Part shown: one piece after another, positions 25,481 to 34,388 of the stretch
Layout: the number at the start of each line of letters is the position of its first letter
Position numbering within the stretch: the stretch's first letter is position 1
DNA from: Candidatus Nanopelagicales bacterium
GTDB lineage: Bacteria > Actinomycetota > Actinomycetes > S36-B12
Reading direction: 5' to 3'
Assembly (NCBI GenBank): GCA_018402235.1
Contig: JAGYJJ010000004.1
Coordinates: 579,256 to 643,255, forward strand
Length of the DNA: 64,000 nucleotides
The notes under the pieces: model-generated
The model's database searches: none
Seen by the model: only the letters and a program-made list of their open reading frames with translations
Told to the model about the DNA's origin: nothing
Made by a program: the position numbers and the translations under genes

Positions 25481-26544
25481 GAGGTGATTCCTTACGCAAG
25501 CGGGCAGCACGAATCGACCGCTCGTATACGCGTATTGCAGTGGCCACATCCCTCGCTGCCTTCTTGGCCTACGTAGCAGCCGAGGCTCTACCGTTCACAA
25601 GCGCAGTGCCCGCAGCGATCACGGCGGTTGTTGCAACGCAAGCGAGTTTCCATCAAGCGACCAAGGGCGCGTTCATCCAAGTCATCGGGGCACTCCTTGG
25701 GGCAGCCGTGGCTTTGGGCATTGTGTCGGTGGTGGGTAGCAGCGCCCTCACCATCTTGTTGCTAGTGGTGTTGTGTTTCGTCGTGGCACGTCTTCTCCAC
25801 GTAGCAAGCCCAGACGAGTCACCACTGGTTGCATCTGCGTTGGCCGTCACCGTGATCTTGGTGATCGGCACCAACCTCACCACCGAACTGGCCGTTGAAC
25901 GGTTTGGTGGCATCGTGGTGGGAGCACTCTTCGCCGTCCTTGCCAGTTTCCTCGCCTCACCTAACAAGGTAACGCGCGACCTCGAGGACACCGCCGACGA
26001 CATCCAAATCCAACTCGGCTTGCTCCTGGAGAAAATCGCCACCGAACTGCGCGACAACCCCGATACCCAAACCGTGCGAGCCTGGTTCGATCAAGCGGTT
26101 GAGTTACGGAACCAGGTTCTTGGGCTCGCCGCAGGACTGGAGGATCTGAAGAAGAACCGTCGGTGGAGTTTTCGGGTCACCAAGGCCGATATCGGGGCTG
26201 TGCAGGCGGAGGTCGACGCCTGTCAGGTTATGTCCACACGCGCGCTCTCACTCGCCTCGGACCTTCGCCGTGCCTCCGCTGCGCACGGCTCGAGTCCAGC
26301 CCTTCCGCCTGCAGCGTTATCGCCGCTTGCCGATCTCATCGCCGCAACGGCGGCAAACATGGCCACCGACGACCCCACCCGCACAGTAGGCAGGACCGCC
26401 GCGCATCAAGCCGTCAAAGAGGCCGAACGGACCGCTCAAATCGCGCTGATCGGAGGGATCGTTTCCCACATGCAGCAGATCAATCAAGCGCGTGTCGATG
26501 AGGACTCAGCCAAGGACGAAGCAAATCGACCAGAACCGATGTAA
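25477..26544 (+). CDS. Aromatic acid exporter / FUSC-type membrane protein (DUF939-like)
   Basis: 355 residues. Six or so membrane helices in the first 165 residues (AVATSLAAFLAYVAAEALPF, VPAAITAVVATQASFHQATKGAFIQVIGALLGAAVALGI), then a cytoplasmic, mostly helical part from about 170 to the end. This is the layout of ArAE_1/DUF939 proteins, relatives of p-hydroxybenzoate efflux proteins. The substrate is unknown. Its GTG overlaps the thiQ stop by four bases, so it is translated with the thiamine operon and falls under the TPP riboswitch's transcript, which is unusual for this family. Confidence 0.78.
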   Translation: MRGDSLRKRAARIDRSYTRIAVATSLAAFLAYVAAEALPFTSAVPAAITAVVATQASFHQATKGAFIQVIGALLGAAVALGIVSVVGSSALTILLLVVLCFVVARLLHVASPDESPLVASALAVTVILVIGTNLTTELAVERFGGIVVGALFAVLASFLASPNKVTRDLEDTADDIQIQLGLLLEKIATELRDNPDTQTVRAWFDQAVELRNQVLGLAAGLEDLKKNRRWSFRVTKADIGAVQAEVDACQVMSTRALSLASDLRRASAAHGSSPALPPAALSPLADLIAATAANMATDDPTRTVGRTAAHQAVKEAERTAQIALIGGIVSHMQQINQARVDEDSAKDEANRPEPM

Positions 26545-26640
26545 GCGCCGCGAGCGCTGGGGTCTCGGGCCTCCCGCGCCCGCGGCTGGCTGTAGTCCAC
26601 AACGAAATCGCCGATCTCGCACGTCGAGGCGCGCGCCTTT

Positions 26641-26692
26641 GCATCAGTGCCTTGCATCGTTACCTCGCATCGTTACCTCGCATCAGTCGATG
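26641..26692. repeat. 13-bp tandem repeat, four units, at the ahpE stop codon
   Basis: Units start at 26641, 26654, 26667 and 26680. Units 2 and 3 are identical (gcatcgttacctc); units 1 and 4 begin gcatcagt and then diverge. Unit 4 contains the ahpE stop (26683-26685 on the minus strand), so the array extends from the last codons into the 3' UTR. Confidence 0.88.
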
Positions 26693-27153
26693 GCAGCCAG
26701 GGCCTGGGTGTAATCGTCAGCGCTTCGCGCATCGCCTGGTCCGTTCACGACCGACCACCGGATCACGCCGTCGCGATCAAGAACGTACGTGGCCCGGGTG
26801 GCGAATCCCGTTTGCTCCCAGAAGGCACCGTAAGCACGAGACACCTCGCCATGCGGCCAGAAATCACTCAGCAGTGTGTGGGTGAGCCCCTCGGCTTCGG
26901 CGAAAGCTTTCAAGGTGGCCGGGGAATCACACGAGATGCTGAGCACAGTTGCATCACCGGCATCGAATTCACTCCGTCGATCTCGGATCTCGCACATTTC
27001 ACCTGTACAGATTCCTGTGAAAGCGAAGGGATAGAACATCACGACGACCTTCGAGCCACGAAGGTCTGAGAGCGTGACGTCCTCGCCGAACTGATTACTC
27101 AATGTGAAATCAGGTGCAGCGGTTCCCACGTCGAGTGCCTTGTCGGAAGCCAT
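26683..27153 (-). CDS. ahpE: Peroxiredoxin, AhpE type
   Basis: 156 residues. Thioredoxin-like fold with the peroxidatic Cys at about residue 49 in FYPFAFTGICTGEMCEIRD, then LSISCDSPATLKAFAEAEGL, LLSDFWPHGEVSRAYGAF and ATYVLDRDGVIRW. AhpE reduces peroxides and peroxynitrite in the cytoplasm. There is a second Cys five residues later. The ATG at 27153 has aaagga before it. It lies 49 bases after the DUF3052 gene, the same neighbours as in Mycobacterium (Rv2238c-Rv2239c). Confidence 0.93.
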   Translation of the reverse strand: MASDKALDVGTAAPDFTLSNQFGEDVTLSDLRGSKVVVMFYPFAFTGICTGEMCEIRDRRSEFDAGDATVLSISCDSPATLKAFAEAEGLTHTLLSDFWPHGEVSRAYGAFWEQTGFATRATYVLDRDGVIRWSVVNGPGDARSADDYTQALAAID

Positions 27154-27202
27154 GGATGTCCTTTCGAGTCCGATCACCCCGGCGACGTGCCGGACCTGGA
27201 CG

Positions 27203-27655
27203 CTAGCGCTTGGAACGCGGTGCCACCAGCCGGGTGCCCTGCCAGTCGGATCCGGCGCTGATGGTGCTGGTTTGTTGCAGACCCGCCGTTGGCGCCGCAT
27301 CGGCGATGTCTTCGGATTCGATATGCCCGTCACGGCCGGGCTTGGGCGTCATGAGCCAGATCACTCCGTGGTCAGCAAGCGGGCCGATCGCATCGACCAG
27401 GCCGTCCACGAGATCACCGTCGTCGTCGCGCCACCACATCACGACGACATCGACAACGTCGTCGAAATCCTCATCGACCATGTCGGTGCCGACGATCGCT
27501 TCGATACCCACCCGTAGCGCAGGCTCGGCATCGGCGTCCCAGTTCAACTCTTGGACGGTCAAGCCCGGTTCGATATGCAGGGCGGAGGCCATTCGACGTG
27601 CCTCTTCCGGGTCAACGGACCCGGTGTCCACGCTCACGTCGTGCCTCCCAGACAT
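27203..27655 (-). CDS. DUF3052 family protein
   Basis: 150 residues, acidic. Motifs: LHIEPGLTVQELNWDADAEPALRVGIEAIVG, DVVVMWWRDDDGDLVDGLVDAI and GVIWLMTPKPGRDGHIESEDIADAAPTAGLQQT. This matches actinobacterial DUF3052 proteins beside aceE and ahpE (Rv2239c). Function unknown; the fold may be Rossmann-like, which is inference. The ATG at 27655 is chosen over an upstream start since the family begins here. The 295-base gap to aceE holds the divergent promoters and an 8-bp duplication (cgatcaca, 27801-27816). Confidence 0.82.
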   Translation of the reverse strand: MSGRHDVSVDTGSVDPEEARRMASALHIEPGLTVQELNWDADAEPALRVGIEAIVGTDMVDEDFDDVVDVVVMWWRDDDGDLVDGLVDAIGPLADHGVIWLMTPKPGRDGHIESEDIADAAPTAGLQQTSTISAGSDWQGTRLVAPRSKR

Positions 27656-27949
27656 ACCCGGCGGCGCCGAACGCACCACCTCGAACGGGGATAGTCCACC
27701 GAAAGTCGCCGCCCTTGGCAAGCCGTTCGGCCTAAGTCGGTGCAGATGTCGCCATCTGGACCACGAGAAGAGCTGTTGATCAGACGATTACATGGTCCCG
27801 CGATCACACGATCACACGGAGGGTCCCCTGCATCCTCAAACCCGAGAGTGCGCGAGGATAGGAGCACAACCTGCACGGTCGGCCCGCGGAGACCCCGTCG
27901 AGGCCTAACAAAGGCAGCCCGGCTGCAGCGAAAGAGGGTGCGTCCACAC

Positions 27950-30762
27950 ATGGCCCCGGATAGAGATCTTGGCCTACCCGCGAAGAACACCTCGATGAAC
28001 GCCCCCTTGCCGGTGGCCTTCCCACGCAGTACGTGGACGTGGATCCGGAAGAGACCCAGGAATGGATCGACTCCCTGGATGCACTCACCGATGCATCCGG
28101 GAACTACCGCGCTCGCTACGTCATGCTGTCGCTTCTTCGCCGGGCAGCCGAGCGCAACGTCGGCGTTCCGAGCCTTCGCAGCACCGACTACATCAACTCC
28201 ATCTCCCCAGAGCGGGAGCCTTGGTTCCCCGGCGATGAAGCCGTGGAGCGTGAGATCCGTCGCATGATTCGCTGGAACGCGGCAATCATGGTGCACCGTG
28301 CGCAGCGTCCGGGCATTTCCGTGGGTGGGCACATCTCGACCTATGCCAGTTCGGCGACCTTGTACGAGGTTGGCTTCAACCACTTTTTCAAGGGCCCCGA
28401 CCATCCCCACGGTGCCGATCAACTCTTCTTCCAAGGTCATGCATCACCGGGCATGTACGCCCGAGCCTTCATCGAAGGTCGGATCACCGAATCTCAAATG
28501 GACGGATTCCGTCAGGAACTGTCCCACCCCGGTGGCGGTCTGCCGTCGTACCCGCACCCTCGATTGATGCCGTGGTTCTGGCAGTTCCCCACTGTGTCCA
28601 TGGGTCTTGGTCCGCTCAACGCCATTTATCAAGCCCGCTTCAATAAGTATCTGGAGAACCGCGGCCTAGCAGATACCTCCGAGCAGAAGGTCTACGCCTT
28701 CCTCGGCGATGGCGAGACAGACGAGGTCGACGCAGTGGGTGCCCTAACCCTTGCTGCCCGTGAGGAACTCGACAACCTGGTCTTCGTCGTGAACGCCAAC
28801 CTGCAACGACTCGATGGGCCGGTACGCGGCAACGGCAAGATCATCCAAGAACTCGAATCACTATTCCGCGGCGCAGGTTGGAACGTCATCAAGGTGATCT
28901 GGGGACGGGCATGGGATCAATTACTTGCCGCCGATCGCGATGGTGCGCTGGTGAACTTAATGAACAACACCCACGACGGGGATTTCCAGACCTACAAGGC
29001 CGAGAACGGGGCTTTCATTCGAGATCACTTCTTCGGTCGTGACCCGCGTACCGCCAAACTCGTGGAGAGCTGGGGCGACGACGAAATCTGGTCACTCCAG
29101 CGAGGAGGCCACGACTACCGGAAGATGTATGCGGCCTATGAGGCTGCTACCAAGGTCAAGGGTCAACCCACCGTGATCTTGGCCAAGACCATCAAGGGCT
29201 GGACGCTCGGCTCACACTTCGAGGCACGCAACTCCACACACCAGATGAAGAAGCTGACCGTCGAGGACCTCAAGGAATTCCGCGACCGGCTGCACATTCC
29301 GATCGCGGATTCCCAACTAGATGAGTACCTACCTCCGTACTACAACCCCGGTCCAGATAACGAAGCCATCCAATACATGCTCGAGCGCCGACGCGCCCTA
29401 GGCGGGTTCCTGCCCAGCCGCCGGCGTAGTGCGCCAGCTTTACCGCAGCCTCCGGACTCAACGTACGACGTAGTTCGCCGCGGTTCAGGCAAGCAGCCGA
29501 TAGCCACGACCATGGCATTCGTTCGACTACTGAAAGACCTGATCAAGGACGAGGGAATCGGGGCTCGCTTCGTACCGATCATTCCCGACGAGGCTCGAAC
29601 GTTCGGCATGGATTCGCTGTTTCCCACCTTGAAGATTTACTCCCCACACGGACAGCAATACACGTCAGTCGATCGCGATTTGATGCTGTCCTACAAAGAA
29701 TCCGAGACCGGTCAGATTCTCCACGAAGGCATCAATGAAGCTGGGTCTGTGGCAAGTTTCACAGCCGCCGGTACCTCGTATTCCACACACGACCTTCCGA
29801 TGATCCCGATCTACATCTTTTACTCGATGTTTGGGTTCCAACGAACCGGCGACGGCTTCTGGGCCGCCGGGGATCAAATGGCGCGCGGTTTTGTTCTCGG
29901 CGCCACGGCAGGTCGGACCACTTTGAACGGCGAAGGCTTGCAGCACGAGGATGGACACAGCCAACTTCTTGCGAGCACGAACCCAGCGGTGGTCGCCTAC
30001 GACCCCGCATTCGGATACGAGCTCGGCCACATTGTCAAAGACGGCCTGCGCCGGATGTACGGGGAACCTCGATCCGATTCCGAGTTCAGTGAATACGACA
30101 TCCACGATGAACACCGAAAAGACTCACCGAACGTCTTTTACTACCTCACCATCTACAACGAGCCCTACCCACAGCCTGCAGAACCGGACCAGTGTGATGC
30201 CGAGGGCATCATCCGCGGCCTGCACCTGGTAAGCGAGGGTTCAGGCGATGGACCGCGTGTGCAATTGCTCGCTAGTGGGGTGGCAGTGAACTGGGCCCTG
30301 CGTGCGCAGGAACTTCTTGCGCAAGATTGGGGAGTAGCCGCAGATGTCTGGTCAGTAACCAGTTGGAATCAGTTGCGACGCGATGGTCTGGCAGCCGATA
30401 GGCACAACATGCTCAACCCGCAAGAACCGCCGATCGTGCCTTACATCACGCAGCGACTGCAGGGTCGCCAGGGCCCGGTGGTTGCCGTCTCGGACTGGAT
30501 GCGTGCCGTCCAAGATCAAGTTCGTGAGTGGGTTCCGCAACCCTTCGTCTCCCTCGGTACCGACGGCTGGGGGTTGTCGGACACGCGTGGTGCCCTGCGT
30601 CGACACTTCCTCGTGGATTCTGAGTCAATCACGGTTCAGGCTCTGTCGATGCTTGCTCGCTCGGGGGACTTCGAGCCCGAGAAGATCGCCGAAGCTATCA
30701 AGATTTACCAATTGAACGATCCAGCAGCAGCCGATGCGGGCAATACCGAAGGCTCAGGCTGA
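27950..30762 (+). CDS. aceE: Pyruvate dehydrogenase E1, homodimeric type, N-terminal frameshift
   Basis: Decarboxylates pyruvate with thiamine diphosphate to feed the lipoyl-bearing E2. About 930 residues. The TPP motif [34 protein letters not shown] spans roughly residues 250-285; SVGGHIST-like, [18 protein letters not shown] and [10 protein letters not shown] are also present. The frame used by the body of the protein is open back to a stop at 27961 and encodes [14 protein letters not shown], matching the family N-terminus, but has no start codon before a GTG at 28033. The ATG at 27950 (GAGGG upstream) reads toward it in another frame; one more C in the run at 28002-28006 joins them as [15 protein letters not shown]. 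Start is therefore uncertain. Confidence 0.9.
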
Positions 30763-30778
30763 AAAGGAGAGGGTCCTC

Positions 30779-31915
30779 GTGTCCAAAGATCCACAACGTT
30801 TCCTGAGGTATTTGGAAGCCGAACGCAACGCCTCGCTGCTCTATCGGTCCCTTGCCGAGACAACCGATGGCGATCGACGCGAGGCGCTGTTAGAGCTCGC
30901 GGATGTCGAGGACAAGCACGCCGCTCACTGGATCAGCAAGCTGCAGGAGCACGGGGTAGCGATTCCTCCTCCGCCGGCCGCCTTAGAACAAGGCGACCAA
31001 GCATTGGTGGCCAGATCGCGTTCTTTGGGTTTGGTATCGGTATTGGACACTCTCGAACAAAACGAGGGAGCCGATGCGGGTATGTACGACGACGAACCTG
31101 AGGCATTGCCGAGCATGCCCTCCGATGAGCGCGAGCACGCAGAGGTTTTCCGCTCACTGAAGGGCAACAAGCCCGAGAAGTTCCCGCACAAGGTGGTGTC
31201 GCCCAACGCGGGTGAACCGTGGCACAAACTCGACAAGTCCGGGTCTATCCGGGCGGCCGTATTCGGAGTCAGCGACGGCCTGGTGTCCAACACTGCATTG
31301 GTTATGGGTTTTGCCGGTGCCTCTCTGGCCGGAGCGATCGATAACTCCGTGGTTTTGTTCGCTGGTCTGGCTGGCCTACTCGCCGGAGCCTTCTCGATGG
31401 CTGCCGGCGAATACGTATCGATGGCCAGTCAACGTGACCTGTTCAAGCGGGAGATCGACCTCGAGCGCCAAGAACTGATCGAAAAGCCCGAAGAAGAACG
31501 GCTGGAACTCGAACTCATCTACCGGGCCAAGGGGCTTTCCAAAGAACAGGCCAAAGCAATCTCTGAACAGATCATGTCCAACCCGGAAACCGCTTTGGAC
31601 ACCTTGGTTCGCGAGGAACTTGGGCTCGATCCCGATGAACTGGGCTCGGCCTGGAAGGCGGCGATTTCAAGTTTCATCGCTTTCTCTATCGGAGCCTCGG
31701 TTGTGGTCATCCCCTACGCCCTGTTCAGCGGATTGACCGCCTTCGTTCTTGCGATCGTCATGGCACTCATCGGCATGCTGGTCGTTGGCGGAACAGTCGG
31801 ACGCATATCTGGCCGCGGCATCGTGTTCAGTGCCGGACGGCAGGTGCTGTGGGGAGTTGGTGCGGCAGCTGTGACGTACCTCGTCGGAAGTCTCGTTGGC
31901 GTCAACGTCGGCTGA
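30779..31915 (+). CDS. Ferritin-like / VIT1 fusion, iron or manganese transporter (MbfA-like)
   Basis: 378 residues. Residues about 1-130 form a rubrerythrin-like domain with iron-ligand Glu/His patterns (YLEAERNASLLYRSL, ELADVEDKHAAHWISKL, SDEREHAEVFRSL). Residues about 150-378 form a VIT1/CCC1-type membrane domain: IRAAVFGVSDGLVSNTALVMGFAGA, FSMAAGEYVSMASQRDLFKREI and helices to the C-terminus. This is the layout of membrane-bound ferritin MbfA, an iron exporter in rhizobia. The GTG at 30779 has AAAGGAGAGGG before it. It follows aceE by 16 bases, so it is probably co-transcribed. Confidence 0.87.
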   Translation: MSKDPQRFLRYLEAERNASLLYRSLAETTDGDRREALLELADVEDKHAAHWISKLQEHGVAIPPPPAALEQGDQALVARSRSLGLVSVLDTLEQNEGADAGMYDDEPEALPSMPSDEREHAEVFRSLKGNKPEKFPHKVVSPNAGEPWHKLDKSGSIRAAVFGVSDGLVSNTALVMGFAGASLAGAIDNSVVLFAGLAGLLAGAFSMAAGEYVSMASQRDLFKREIDLERQELIEKPEEERLELELIYRAKGLSKEQAKAISEQIMSNPETALDTLVREELGLDPDELGSAWKAAISSFIAFSIGASVVVIPYALFSGLTAFVLAIVMALIGMLVVGGTVGRISGRGIVFSAGRQVLWGVGAAAVTYLVGSLVGVNVG

Positions 31916-31940
31916 TGCTGGACGATCTGGTGCACGGCCT

Positions 31941-33113
31941 GTGACCGTGCCTGTGGGTTCACGCTTCGCAGCTCGGTTGACCGCGGCGGCGGGGGATCTC
32001 GCTACGGATGCAACACGGCGGATGGAAGCGACCTACCCGTGGTACCGAGAACTATCGGCAGATGAGCGAGCTTGGGTAGGACTCGTTGCCCAAGCCGGTA
32101 TCTCCGCCTTCGTCGATTGGGTTGGCGACCAACGCGCAGCACCGCAGTTGACCGCAGATGTGTTCGGATCAGCTCCACGCGAATTGGCTCGAATCATCTC
32201 CCTCGAACAGACAGTCGCATTGGTCCGAAGCACTATCGAGGTGGTCGAGGCCGCGATCGACGAACTGATCGACGAGCCCGAGCGGTCATCGGCGCGGGAG
32301 GCAACGCTGCGCTACTCACGCGAGATCGCATTCTCAGCCGCGGAGGTGTACGCGCGGGCGGCCGAGGCTCGCGGCGCTTGGGATGCCCGGCTTGAAGCTC
32401 TCGTGGTCGACTCGATTTTGCGTGAGGAACTCGATCCATCGCTGAGTTCACGGGTCTCAGCACTTGGCTGGTCCGAGGCCGCTCCCATTGCTGTCGTAGC
32501 CGGATATGCGCCGGTAGCCGATGTGGAAGGTTCTCTGGACGTACTGCGCCGGGCAGCACGCAACCACGAACTGATGTTGCTCACCGGAATGCATGGCGAC
32601 CACCTGCTCGCACTTATCGGTCATTGCTCAAGTGACGCACTCGCGACGAAGGCGGCGCGCTTGGTCACGCCGCACTTCGGCCCCGGACCGGTGGTGATCG
32701 GCGAGCGTGCGATTGACTTCGATGACGTTGGATCGTGTGTCCGCACGGCCACGATCGCGGTTCGAGCTGCCGCGGGATGGACCCACGCACCCCGACCGGT
32801 GTCCATAGCCGATCTGCTCCCCGAACGAGCCCTGGCCGGCGACCTTGGAGCCCACGAGGAACTGATAACCCAGGTCTACCTCCCCCTCGAAGATGAGCCC
32901 CATTTAATGGTCACAGCTGCCGCATATCTCGAACGAACTCCCTCACTCGAGGCAACGGCCCGGGAGTTGTTCGTGCACCCCAATACCGTGCGCTACCGCC
33001 TCGGGCGAATCGCTGAGACCACGGGCTTTGCACCCACAGACCCACGAGGGGCGCTGGCGTTGCGACTGGCACTGATTCTGGGTCGCACCCACGGATCTAA
33101 CTTTCATTTGTAG
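31941..33113 (+). CDS. fasR: PucR-type transcriptional regulator of fatty acid synthesis
   Basis: About 390 residues. C-terminal PucR helix-turn-helix: TPSLEATARELFVHPNTVRYRLGRIAETTGF. The N-terminal and middle parts (PWYRELSADERAWVGLVAQAGISAFVDW, FGSAPRELARIISLEQTV, SREIAFSAAEVYARAAEARGAWDARLEALVVDSIL) match FasR of Streptomyces, which activates the downstream fabD-fabH-acpP-fabF genes. Here it also lies directly before fabD, 78 bases away. The GTG at 31941 is preferred; a TTG at 31896 would overlap the upstream gene. Confidence 0.88.
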   Translation: MTVPVGSRFAARLTAAAGDLATDATRRMEATYPWYRELSADERAWVGLVAQAGISAFVDWVGDQRAAPQLTADVFGSAPRELARIISLEQTVALVRSTIEVVEAAIDELIDEPERSSAREATLRYSREIAFSAAEVYARAAEARGAWDARLEALVVDSILREELDPSLSSRVSALGWSEAAPIAVVAGYAPVADVEGSLDVLRRAARNHELMLLTGMHGDHLLALIGHCSSDALATKAARLVTPHFGPGPVVIGERAIDFDDVGSCVRTATIAVRAAAGWTHAPRPVSIADLLPERALAGDLGAHEELITQVYLPLEDEPHLMVTAAAYLERTPSLEATARELFVHPNTVRYRLGRIAETTGFAPTDPRGALALRLALILGRTHGSNFHL

Positions 33114-33191
33114 GATTCCTCTAAACCTGAGTCGAGTATTTTGGCCGCATGCCCAAAGGGTCTTTGTAGCCATCCACGGAAGGCTAAGCCC

Positions 33192-34388
33192 GTGCTAGTA
33201 GTCGTTGCGCCCGGACAGGGCGCCCAATCCCCGGGATTCTTGAACCCTTGGCTGGATGTACCTGGCGTCCGAGAACGCCTGCAGTGGCTATCGGTCGTGA
33301 GCGGGGTGGATCTGATCGAACACGGCACCGTCTCCGATGCCGACACCATCCGCGACACCGCAGTAGCTCAGCCACTCATCGTCGGTGCTGGACTAGTCAC
33401 GCTACTCAGCTTGTTTCCACATCCGTCAATGGCGTATGCCTCGGTCGGCGCAGGAGCAGGACACTCCGTGGGCGAGATCACCGCCGCGGTGGGCGCTGGC
33501 GTGTTGTCGGCCGAGCAGGCGATGGTGTTTGTCCGCGAACGAGGCAAGGAGATGGCGCACGCTTCGGCAGCTGTCAAGACGGGCATGTCCGCTGTACTCG
33601 GCGGCGACCCCAATTCGATCGTGACCCACAGCGAGAAACTTGGCCTCACCGCGGCCAATATGAACGGCGCTGGTCAGATAGTCATTGCCGGAACACTGGA
33701 GCAACTCGCTGAATTCGCCGACAACCCGCCTGAGGGTTGCCGCGTTCGCCCACTCGAAGTAGCAGGCGCCTTTCATACCGAACACATGGCTCCGGCGGTC
33801 GGACGCCTCGGTCGGTTGAGCAACGCCATCACCACACATGACCCACGGATCCGTCTCATTTCGAATGCCGAAGGTGGCATCGTCCACGACGGTCGAGACG
33901 TGCTGCGCAGACTCGTCAACCAAGTGAGCAATCCTGTGCGCTGGGATCTGTGCATGCAAACCATGGCCGACCTCGGCGCGACAGCCATAATCGAAATTCC
34001 TCCAGCGGGCACGCTCACCGGTCTGGCTAAGCGAGCACTCCCGGGTGTTCAGACGTTAGCCGTCAAGACACCCGACGATCTCGAGGCGGCGTGGGCCCTG
34101 ATTAGGGAACACGGAACCATCTCGCACCTAGATTCCAACCCCACCTGGCGCATGCTCGTCGCGCCGGGCAAGGGCACCTTTCGCCGAGCCCTCGACGCTC
34201 AGGCGGGCGACGTACTTGAGGAGTCCGCCACCGTGGGCAGCGTCGAGACGCTGCGTGGAGCAACGCCGATCAACGCACCGCACGGTGGCGTGGTCGTGGA
34301 GTGGCTGGTTGAAGACGGCGATCCAGTCTCACCCGGCCAACCAATCATTCGACTGCACCCGGTTGCTGATCACTCGGTGTACGCATGA
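33192..34388 (+). CDS. fabD: Malonyl-CoA:ACP transacylase with C-terminal biotinyl/lipoyl-like domain
   Basis: 398 residues. The first 310 are FabD: VVAPGQGAQSPGF, the nucleophile motif GAGHSVGEITAAV (Ser about 92), ALLG-like SAVLGGDPNS, and GAFHTEHMAPAV with the catalytic His. It loads malonate onto ACP. The usual protein ends after DDLEAAWALIREHG. Here about 85 more residues follow, with SVETLRGATPINAPHGGVVVEWLVEDGDPVSPGQPIIRL, a biotinyl/lipoyl hammerhead fold pattern. The modified Lys of the EAMKM type is missing (ETLRG), so it is probably not biotinylated. GTG at 33192 has GGAAGG upstream. Its TGA overlaps the fabH ATG. Confidence 0.9.
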   Translation: MLVVVAPGQGAQSPGFLNPWLDVPGVRERLQWLSVVSGVDLIEHGTVSDADTIRDTAVAQPLIVGAGLVTLLSLFPHPSMAYASVGAGAGHSVGEITAAVGAGVLSAEQAMVFVRERGKEMAHASAAVKTGMSAVLGGDPNSIVTHSEKLGLTAANMNGAGQIVIAGTLEQLAEFADNPPEGCRVRPLEVAGAFHTEHMAPAVGRLGRLSNAITTHDPRIRLISNAEGGIVHDGRDVLRRLVNQVSNPVRWDLCMQTMADLGATAIIEIPPAGTLTGLAKRALPGVQTLAVKTPDDLEAAWALIREHGTISHLDSNPTWRMLVAPGKGTFRRALDAQAGDVLEESATVGSVETLRGATPINAPHGGVVVEWLVEDGDPVSPGQPIIRLHPVADHSVYA

